The notes below the pieces were generated by a model that did no database searches, had not been told where the DNA came from, and was given only the letters and a program-made list of their open reading frames with translations. The position numbers and the translations under genes were made by a program. A DNA stretch of 12,366 nt from CAYUNT01 sp964446285 (lineage in GTDB: Bacteria; Sumerlaeota; Sumerlaeia; SLMS01; CAYUNT01), in NCBI GenBank assembly GCA_964446285.1, contig CAYUNT010000141.1, forward strand, positions 1 to 12,366, given 5' to 3'. Positions 1-5,836 of the stretch are shown here, in pieces (the first letter of the stretch is position 1; each line of letters starts with the position of its first letter).

Positions 1-1060
1 GGGGGGGTGGCGGCGTTTCAAGGGCGATATCGAGTTCGCGGCGGATCAGATCGCTATTCTGGCGCACCCATTCGCAGAGCTGGCGCAAACCCTCCGCCGG
101 ATCGATGCGCGGGGTCCAGCCGAGTTCCTCGCGGGCGCGCCTTGTATCGGCAATGAAGATGCGCTGATCGCCCGCGCGCCAATCGCCGCGGCGCACGGGG
201 ATTTTCGCCCCGATGACCGATTCCAGGCGTTCGAGAAGTTCAAGCAGCGACAACGAAAACTCCGGCCCGCCGCCGGCGTTGTAGATGCGCCCGGCCGCCG
301 TGTCGATGCGCTCGATGGCCGCCTGGTAAGCGCGAACCAAATCCTCGACGTGGAGCAGGTCGCGCACCTGTTTGCCGCTGCCGTAAATCGTGATGGGGCG
401 CCCGAGAATCGCCGAGATCGTGAACCACGCGACCCAGCCCTGGTCCTCGATGCCGAACTGGCGCGTGCCGTAGATGCACGACTGCCGGAAAACCACAGTG
501 CGCAGGCCATAAATGCGGGCGTAGTCGCGAACATATTGATCCGCCGCGCCCTTTGAACAGCCGTAAGGCGAATGGAAATCCAGCGGCATGTCTTCAGCAA
601 TGCCGCGCGGGAAGTCGCGGTAACGGCAGCGCTTCGCGCCTTCCTCGACGGCGATGTGTTCGAGGCCGCCATAGACTTTATTCGTCGAGGCGAAAAGGAA
701 AATGGGCGGTTGAGCGAGCGAACGCGCCGCTTCGAGCAGGTGCAGCGTGCCTTCGGCGTTTGCCTTGAAATCCGCCACGGGATCGCGAACCGATGAGGTG
801 ACGGCGACCTGCCCGGCCAGATGAATAATAACGGAAATATCGGGAAAGCGGAGAGTCAGACGGTCCAGGTCGGCGGGCATGGTGATGTCGCCGCGAACGA
901 AGTGGAGGCCCGGATGGCGTTCGAGAAGCCATTCAAGGTTTCGCGTGGTTCCTCGGCGCGAAAGGTTGTCGAACACAATGATTTCATGGCCCTGGCGGGC
1001 AAAGAAGTCCGCCGTATGCACGCCGATGAAACCAGCGCCGCCAACGACACAGATTTTCAT
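1..1060 (-). CDS. NAD-dependent sugar-nucleotide epimerase, CDP-paratose 2-epimerase type (3' end cut off by window)
   Basis: This is a short-chain dehydrogenase/reductase that would epimerise or otherwise modify a nucleotide-activated sugar in the cytoplasm, feeding surface polysaccharide synthesis. I translated the minus strand from the ATG at 1060; the frame stays open for 353 codons to position 2. The N-terminal Rossmann motif is GGAGFIG (residues 7-13), with G7, G10 and G13 as the NAD-binding glycines. The ASTNKVYGG segment (124-132) and Y166-GCS-K170 form the catalytic Ser/Thr-Tyr-Lys set. The segments CIYGTRQFGIEDQGWVAWF (195-213) and YGSGKQVRDLLHVEDL (226-241) are characteristic of the CDP-paratose/CDP-tyvelose 2-epimerase branch. 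Family members are about 350 residues long, so only the extreme C-terminus should be missing. Substrate is inferred from the subfamily; a UDP-sugar epimerase or dehydratase remains possible. The gene is 180 bp downstream of the MFS fusion gene on the same strand. No partner enzymes for CDP-dideoxyhexose synthesis are in the window. Confidence 0.88.
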   Translation of the reverse strand, partial: MKICVVGGAGFIGVHTADFFARQGHEIIVFDNLSRRGTTRNLEWLLERHPGLHFVRGDITMPADLDRLTLRFPDISVIIHLAGQVAVTSSVRDPVADFKANAEGTLHLLEAARSLAQPPIFLFASTNKVYGGLEHIAVEEGAKRCRYRDFPRGIAEDMPLDFHSPYGCSKGAADQYVRDYARIYGLRTVVFRQSCIYGTRQFGIEDQGWVAWFTISAILGRPITIYGSGKQVRDLLHVEDLVRAYQAAIERIDTAAGRIYNAGGGPEFSLSLLELLERLESVIGAKIPVRRGDWRAGDQRIFIADTRRAREELGWTPRIDPAEGLRQLCEWVRQNSDLIRRELDIALETPPPP

Positions 1061-1109
1061 AACAGGCTCGATCGCCACCGGATTCAGAGGATTATGGATT
1101 GGGCGAAGC

Positions 1110-1146
1110 GGCGAATCATCGAATTCAACAAAACGTCTGATTCGCC
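1110..1146. repeat. Perfect 9-bp inverted repeat between two minus-strand genes
   Basis: GGCGAATCA at 1110-1118 is exactly complementary to TGATTCGCC at 1138-1146, with a 19-nt spacer containing the palindrome GAATTC. It lies 50-87 nt upstream of the epimerase start and about 95 nt downstream of the stop of the upstream gene. No T-run follows it on the minus strand, so a classical intrinsic terminator is unlikely. An operator or an mRNA leader hairpin is possible. Function is not known. Confidence 0.4.
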
Positions 1147-1240
1147 CCGCCAGCGGATGCTGATACGCGCCGCGCTGAAACAGAATCAAGCGCAGAGTCC
1201 GGCGCGCTCAATATCATAGACGTTCGCCCAAGGTGGACGT

Positions 1241-4200
1241 TCAGGGCAGTTTGTCGGGCAGCGGGGCGGATTTTTTAATGCGGATTTCGATTTCCTGGAT
1301 GTCCGCGCTTTTCGGGAACAAGCGGCGGGCGCGTTCGATGATCGGACGCGCCTGATCGTTCCTCCCGGCGGAGACATAACAATATGCGCGCAAGGCTTCG
1401 GCGCGGCCGGCAAGATGGCGCAGGTCCTCGTCCAGGCTTTTTGCGCCTTGTTGTTTGGATGAATCGGCGGCAGAGGCAGCAGCCTGCTCGCTCGCCGGGG
1501 CGGGGCGTTCGGCCAGCGATTCGGCCAGGCTGGCCAAGGGCGACAGCGCGGTGACGGCGTCGCTCCAGCGGCGCTGCAGCGCAAGCGTCGAGGCGCGATG
1601 GAACGTCAGCCACATTCCACTCAGCCATTCCTCGGGATGTGTCTGCGCATCGAGTTCGCGGAAATACTGCGCCGTGGCAGCCAATTCGGGGAAATTAAGC
1701 AGGGCGCGCGTGGCGGCGTCGCCCCCTTCGCCCGCGGCATCGAGGGCTTTCATGTAGCCGGCGGCCGACTCGCGGAATTTGAACAGGCGATAGTCGCAAT
1801 GCCCCTGGAACACCGTGGGCGCGGCGTATTGCAGGCGGTTGATGCGCGCGAGCGTTTCGCTCGATGCGTTGTCCACAAGCAGCCGCACGGGCGCGATTGC
1901 CTGATACAAAAGGCCCATATTGTGCTGAAGCGGCGCGTCGCCGTAGCCGTATTTCGGCGACTCGAATTCGAGATACGGCGTGTCTTCCGTATTGAGCGGA
2001 ATCCGCTTGTCGAGTTCGGTGGCGAGCGCCGTTTCGTTCGTTACATAGCACGAAAGAATTTTGGCGGGATCGGCCAGATCGAGTTCGGCGAGGTCGGCGC
2101 GGACGTCGGATTCCTCAAGCCGGCGCTTGATTTGCGCGTAGTCGTAGCGCTGCGGTTCGAGCGTTCCGAGCAGCAGAATGTAATGCGTCGGCTCGTTATT
2201 GAAATACCAGACGGTCATGTGCGGAAACACCATGTTGAACGTCCGCAGCGCGCACAAAAACGCCGTTTCGGTCAATCCGCCGAGCGGCATCCAGACGACG
2301 ACCATTCCGCCCGGGCGCAGGCGGTCGCGGCAGAGGCTGAAGTAGTTCAGGTCATAGAGATTCGCGTTGGTTTTATAGCGCAGATCGGTGCAGTCGGTGG
2401 CGATGATGTCGTAGGTGTTTCGCGTGAAATGCAGATAGGAACGGGCGTCTTCGAGGACGACCTTGTAGCGCGGATCGAAGCTGCGGAATCCGCGAATGGG
2501 CGGGGCGTTCATGGGGCGGCGCGTGAAGAGTTCGGCGTCGCGGAAATCAATGCGCGTGCCATCGCCAAGGGGCAAAATCCTGTTCGGAAATAGAATTCCG
2601 TGGTTGGAGGCCATGAGCAGCGGCGCGGGGAGCAGCACGGCGGGGTCGATTTCGACGCAATGAACCTCGTCGAGGCAGTCGTAGGTTGTGTAGGAATACG
2701 ACGCGCCGCCGCTGCCAAATCCGACGGTAAGCGCCGCTTTCGGATCGCGCACAAGCAGCATCGGAACGTGCGCCAGGCTTTTTTGGTCGGTCAGAAGAAT
2801 GCGGTCCGTCCCCGCGACGCCGACGTTGTCCACGAAAATCGTGCGGTAGCGCGTCGCGCGGCTTTCCACAATCGAGACGGTCGAAAGCGGCCCTTCGTTG
2901 TAATACACGAGCCGTTCGTGCGGCGTGAGGCCCTGGAGCGGAACGCTAAGGCCCGTCATGCCGATACGGACAAATACAATGGCGAATGCGGCGACGGCTC
3001 CCACGACAAAGGCCCGCCGCGCGCCGAGCGAAAGGCCCGGATGCATCCACAAAAGCGCCGCGCCCATTAGCACCTGGAGGCAGGCGAGCAGCGTAAGCGT
3101 GGACGTGACGCCGAGCCAGGGAATGAGGACAAATCCCGCCGCAAACGAACCGATGATCGCGCCAATGGTGTTGGCCGCGTAAAGACGCCCGACGTCCGCG
3201 CCGACGCCGCGCCGCAACGATACGGCGACGCGCACCACCGCCGGAAACGCCATGCCCATCAATAGCGTCGGAAGCCCAATGCACGCGGCGGTTTTCAACA
3301 TGAGATTCGCAATGGCGCCCACCCAGAAAATTTTCCCGTCGGCGCCCGTCTCGGGGAAATAGCTCCACTTGGGCGCGACAAAATGAATGAGGAAAAACGA
3401 CAGCGCGCCCGCGATGCCAATCAGCGCCTGCAAAAGCGCGTAGAGGCGGAGGGGATCGCGCTGGCGGTCGATGGCCAGGGTCATGATCGCGCTGCCGAGC
3501 GCCAGACCCACGAGAAACACCGCAAGCATTCCGGAAAACGCGTAGGTGGTATTTTTCATCACGTCGAAGGAAAACACAAGCGAGCGGGTCCAGACGACTT
3601 GATACGCGAGAGCGGCGGCGCCAGAAAGGCCGTAGGAAAAAAGCACCCATCGCAACAGGGTTTTGGAGCGCCCATTCGAGGCGCCATTCGCGGCGGCGGC
3701 CTCGGGCGATTTCGCATCCGCCGCGGATTCCGCATCCTTGGCAGATTTCGGGAATTCTTCCGCCGGTGGCTGTTCGCCAACCAGGCGCGCCATCGCGATC
3801 GCCAGCGCGCCCACCACCACGTTCACGCCCACGGCAAGCCATGTGGTGTGGCGGACGCCGATGGCCGCTATCAGCACAAATCCCGCGCCGAATACGCCGG
3901 CAACCGCGCCGGCTGTGTTCACGGTATAGAGCGCGCCAAGGCGGCTTCCAAGCGTCCGGCCCGAACGCGCCACAAACCGCGAGAGCAACGGAAGCGTCGC
4001 GCCCATAAACGTCGTCGGGATCAGCAAAATCGTGAATACATATAGGAATCGCGCGGCGGCGTAGATGCTCGAATCGTATCCGAGCGCGCGGTATGTGGCG
4101 CGGAAAAGCGGATCGAGCGCGCCAAGCAGCAGCGGAAGCGCCAGCGCCGCGAGGCCCACGCCGATCTCGACCATGCCGTAAAGGCGCAGCGGACGGCGCG

Positions 4201-4432
4201 AGCGGTCGGCGAGCGGACCGCCGATCATGCTGCCGAGCGCGAGGCCTCCCATGAAGGCCGCCAGAACTGTGGCGACGGCCTTTTGCGCCGCGCCAAACAC
4301 ATAGAGCAATTGGCGCGTCCAGATGACTTCGTAAATGAGGCCGCTGGCCCCGGAAGCGAAAAAGAGCACGAAACATCCCGCGAGGAGAACCGGGCTGAGA
4401 CGTGCGGATGCGTCGCGAGATGGAGGATTCAT
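1241..4432 (-). CDS. Fused MFS-like membrane protein / spermidine synthase-like protein, 1063 aa
   Basis: This is a membrane protein joining a transporter-like half to an aminopropyltransferase-like domain; real function of such fusions is mostly unproven. Residues 14-216 hold about six hydrophobic segments, then an Ala/Glu/Lys-rich loop (217-258), then about seven more (262-492). The two halves are an internal duplication: GLIYEVIWTR near 31 matches ALAYQVVWTR near 274, GGLALGSMI matches VGLALGSAI, and ALYTVNTAGAVAG matches RLYAANTIGAIIG. Residues 506-760 resemble spermidine synthase, with a SAM-type loop GFGSGG (571-576), EIDP (594-597), LEDARSYL (660-667), and YDIIATDCTDL with D680 and D683. 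The loop carries Ser where classical enzymes have Asp (GGGDGG), and there is extra sequence between EIDP and EDAR. Residues 840-1063 form a helical, TPR-like tail with an Ala/Ser-rich stretch. I chose ATG 4432 over an in-frame TTG at 4492, which would add 20 unusual residues and has no ribosome site. It is divergently oriented to the gene at 4692. Confidence 0.9.
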   Translation of the reverse strand: MNPPSRDASARLSPVLLAGCFVLFFASGASGLIYEVIWTRQLLYVFGAAQKAVATVLAAFMGGLALGSMIGGPLADRSRRPLRLYGMVEIGVGLAALALPLLLGALDPLFRATYRALGYDSSIYAAARFLYVFTILLIPTTFMGATLPLLSRFVARSGRTLGSRLGALYTVNTAGAVAGVFGAGFVLIAAIGVRHTTWLAVGVNVVVGALAIAMARLVGEQPPAEEFPKSAKDAESAADAKSPEAAAANGASNGRSKTLLRWVLFSYGLSGAAALAYQVVWTRSLVFSFDVMKNTTYAFSGMLAVFLVGLALGSAIMTLAIDRQRDPLRLYALLQALIGIAGALSFFLIHFVAPKWSYFPETGADGKIFWVGAIANLMLKTAACIGLPTLLMGMAFPAVVRVAVSLRRGVGADVGRLYAANTIGAIIGSFAAGFVLIPWLGVTSTLTLLACLQVLMGAALLWMHPGLSLGARRAFVVGAVAAFAIVFVRIGMTGLSVPLQGLTPHERLVYYNEGPLSTVSIVESRATRYRTIFVDNVGVAGTDRILLTDQKSLAHVPMLLVRDPKAALTVGFGSGGASYSYTTYDCLDEVHCVEIDPAVLLPAPLLMASNHGILFPNRILPLGDGTRIDFRDAELFTRRPMNAPPIRGFRSFDPRYKVVLEDARSYLHFTRNTYDIIATDCTDLRYKTNANLYDLNYFSLCRDRLRPGGMVVVWMPLGGLTETAFLCALRTFNMVFPHMTVWYFNNEPTHYILLLGTLEPQRYDYAQIKRRLEESDVRADLAELDLADPAKILSCYVTNETALATELDKRIPLNTEDTPYLEFESPKYGYGDAPLQHNMGLLYQAIAPVRLLVDNASSETLARINRLQYAAPTVFQGHCDYRLFKFRESAAGYMKALDAAGEGGDAATRALLNFPELAATAQYFRELDAQTHPEEWLSGMWLTFHRASTLALQRRWSDAVTALSPLASLAESLAERPAPASEQAAASAADSSKQQGAKSLDEDLRHLAGRAEALRAYCYVSAGRNDQARPIIERARRLFPKSADIQEIEIRIKKSAPLPDKLP

Positions 4433-4521
4433 CAAAAACGAATATCCACAAATAAAGGAATGGGAGCGGCCCGGCGGAGCAAATTTCCGCAAGGCGGCGG
4501 GAGCGGCGAACCTAATGCCAT

Positions 4522-4544
4522 TGACGCGGGGGTGGCGTCACGCC
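4522..4544. promoter_or_regulatory. Overlapping palindromes in the divergent intergenic region
   Basis: TGACGC (4522-4527) and GCGTCA (4535-4540) form an inverted repeat with a 7-nt spacer. The right arm overlaps an 11-nt odd palindrome GGCGT-C-ACGCC (4534-4544). The position is about 90 nt upstream of the minus-strand MFS fusion and about 150 nt upstream of the plus-strand hypothetical gene, which is where a shared operator could sit. No convincing -35/-10 pair was found for either gene. Regulatory role is inference only. Confidence 0.25.
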
Positions 4545-4691
4545 TGATTTTCAAGGCGGCAAGGGCATCTTGCCAGAGATTCCCTATGCGGAGTGTGCGC
4601 AGAGGCTGCTGCAAACCCGGAAACGTGAAATGCCAGCAAGCTCAGATTCAATAAATCCTCGCTAGAAGCGGCGACAGGCAAGAATGGCCAG

Positions 4692-5315
4692 ATGAACTTT
4701 AATACGCTCACGGACTATCTGACGCCCCGAAACCTTATCATCGCCGCAGTGGCGCTCGGGATCGCGATTGTGTGGGCCGCAATGCGCCCCGCGCCGCTGG
4801 TCGAGGCCGGGCCGTTCGAGGAGCCGCGCCAAACAACGCTGTCGCCTTTCATCGACCTCCCCGCGCCGCCCGGATACCAAATCACCGCCACGGATGAATA
4901 CAGCGTCGAGGCGATGATCATGTCGCGCAGCCGTTACTGGTTTGGCGAAGACACAAGCCTTTCGCCCGTGGATTTCCTTTTGGCATGGGGCAACTTGACC
5001 ATCGAGCCAAACCTGAGCGGCATCGAATGGAGCCAGAGCGACCGCTGGGGATACTATCATTACAAGTTCGACAACGTGAACCTGGAAGGCCGCAGCATCG
5101 CGGCGCAAAGCGCTAATACGCACATCATTCCCGCGCCGGACCGGCCGGATTTGCGGCGCGCGCTCTTGAAAATGCGCCGGGGGGATGTGGCGCGCCTGAA
5201 AGGCTATCTCGTTCAGGTGCGCGGACCGGGCGGATTCACGTGGGATTCCTCCCGCACGCGAACCGACACTGGCATTCATTCCTGCGAAGTGTTTTATGTT
5301 ACGGAGATGGATTGA
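4692..5315 (+). CDS. Conserved hypothetical protein with one N-terminal membrane anchor, 207 aa
   Basis: I do not know the function. The protein has a short cytoplasmic start, one hydrophobic helix at about residues 14-31 (LIIAAVALGIAIVWAAM), and then a soluble domain that should face the periplasm. Distinct segments are SRSRYWFGEDTSLSPVDFLLAWG (motif around 78-100), GIEWSQSDRWGYY (110-122), SANTHIIPA (140-148), LKMRRGDVARLKGYLV (159-174) and a C-terminal W184-SS...DTG...C198 pattern. From memory, this arrangement matches an uncharacterised family of membrane-anchored proteins seen in many Gram-negative bacteria, ending with a W-SS-RxDTG-CE-like signature; I cannot confirm this by search. The MRRGDVARLKGYLV segment looks like a small beta-barrel strand pair. 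The ATG at 4692 is favoured because it gives an intact anchor, although the ribosome site is weak. The gene is single, divergent from the MFS fusion and followed by 521 bp without a gene. Confidence 0.8.
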   Translation: MNFNTLTDYLTPRNLIIAAVALGIAIVWAAMRPAPLVEAGPFEEPRQTTLSPFIDLPAPPGYQITATDEYSVEAMIMSRSRYWFGEDTSLSPVDFLLAWGNLTIEPNLSGIEWSQSDRWGYYHYKFDNVNLEGRSIAAQSANTHIIPAPDRPDLRRALLKMRRGDVARLKGYLVQVRGPGGFTWDSSRTRTDTGIHSCEVFYVTEMD

Positions 5316-5429
5316 ACCGGTCGGCTCGTTGTGGCCCTTCCGCACTCGGACGCCGCCCTTGCATCGCGGCCAGGTGGAAGGCGGCAGTCCGGCGGCCACG
5401 TTGCGCGTTGAATCCGGAAAAAACGCGAA

Positions 5430-5613
5430 TTGGGAAAAGCGCGAGTGCGGAGCCTCGCGATCCCAGTAATCCAGCAATCCCACAACCCCCAAAATCCCAG
5501 CGATCTCAGCAATTCTGGCGATTCCGCTGATTCAAGTTTCCCTGTTTCGCGCGATGCCGCCCGCCAAGTCTGCCTTGGGATCGCGAGGCTCCGCACTCGC
5601 GTCTTTTTCCCAA
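5430..5613. repeat. Long inverted repeat with 110-nt spacer
   Basis: The left arm (5430-5465) and right arm (5576-5613) are reverse complements. They share 26 contiguous matching positions (5440-5465 against 5576-5601) plus a distal TTGGGAAAA match, interrupted only by a 2-3 nt difference. The spacer at 5466-5575 consists largely of short degenerate repeats. I see no transposase and no clear flanking target-site duplication. It could be a dispersed non-autonomous element, a REP-like unit, or a transcript hairpin. The arms are stated from direct reading; the role is inference. Confidence 0.75.
5460..5538 (+). repeat. Degenerate 9-nt-period array, about nine units
   Basis: Units read approximately ATCCCAGTA, ATCCAGCA, ATCCCACAA, CCCCCAAA, ATCCCAGCG, ATCTCAGCA, ATTCTGGCG, ATTCCGCTG and ATTCAAGTT. 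Seven are 9 nt and two are 8 nt. The array starts within the end of the left inverted-repeat arm and fills most of the spacer. It is too degenerate and too short-period for CRISPR. The rightmost units diverge strongly, so the array limit is approximate. Confidence 0.55.
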
Positions 5614-5730
5614 CCGCTCTCGCGCGAGGTGTGCGATAAATCCGGGTTGGCTTGGCGTTCCGCTTGTGATGGAAAATAAAGACGTGCGCATCGTCCGCCT
5701 GGCGGAAGGCTCGGTAATCCGGACGCGCCC

Positions 5731-5808
5731 GCAAGCGGTTGCATAAGACACGCTTTATTGTGCGTCCAGGTTCTCGCCGGCAATTCGAACACGGAAGCAA
5801 GCGGTTGC
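5731..5808. promoter_or_regulatory. Two direct copies of the interrupted palindrome GCAAGCGGTTGC upstream of the hydrolase gene
   Basis: GCAAGCGGTTGC occurs at 5731-5742 and again at 5797-5808, 66 nt apart. Each copy is itself an interrupted palindrome (GCAA-GCGG-TTGC). The second copy ends 28 nt before the GTG start of the hydrolase gene. Two identical palindromic sites in this position look like operator sites for a repressor or activator, but no regulator gene is present in the window and no promoter boxes are convincing. Confidence 0.3.
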
Positions 5809-5822
5809 GCAGTTCAGTCAAC

Positions 5823-5828
5823 GGAGGT
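5823..5828 (+). promoter_or_regulatory. Strong Shine-Dalgarno site fixing a GTG start
   Basis: GGAGGT lies 8 nt before the GTG at 5837. This strong match to the 16S rRNA anti-SD decides the GTG start of the hydrolase, which is immediately followed by a good signal peptide. Confidence 0.75.
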
Positions 5829-5836
5829 CGTTCATT

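Larger units (their letters stand above)
5316..5836. other. 521-bp gene-free region with nested repeats
   Basis: No ORF with family resemblance is present on either strand. From left to right it contains four things. First is an imperfect hairpin just after the upstream stop: GTGGCC at 5331-5336 with GGCCAC at 5394-5399, and CGGACGCCGCC at 5347-5357 with GGCGGCAGTCCG at 5380-5391. Second is an inverted-repeat-bounded segment (5430-5613) holding a 9-nt-period array. Third are two direct copies of GCAAGCGGTTGC at 5731 and 5797. Fourth is the ribosome site of the hydrolase gene. The decamer TCCGCACTCG occurs at 5339 and 5590 and, inverted, at 5442. No T-tract supports an intrinsic terminator for the upstream gene. 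Confidence 0.6.

Noticed and set aside
1598..2593. Long plus-strand open frame of 331 codons opposite the MFS fusion gene
   Set aside because: It lies wholly antisense to a gene with clear domain matches. Its translation is Arg/Val/Ala-rich without recognisable motifs, as is typical of antisense frames in GC-rich DNA.
2946..4451. Second long minus-strand open frame of about 500 codons within the MFS fusion region
   Set aside because: It is an out-of-frame shadow of the fusion gene. The translation is Arg-rich, lacks membrane segments and has no family resemblance.
5460..5538. CRISPR array
   Set aside because: Units are about 9 nt and degenerate, without spacer-length unique sequence, and no cas genes are present.
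5430..5613. Insertion sequence
   Set aside because: The 184-bp unit has no transposase frame and no clear target-site duplication. It can only be called an inverted repeat or a possible non-autonomous element.
5669..5746. Possible 25-residue ORF (MENKDVRIVRLAEGSVIRTR and five more residues) in the gene-free region
   Set aside because: No ribosome site, no recognisable family, and it overlaps one of the palindromic sites. Its composition is plausible but the support is too weak for a gene call.
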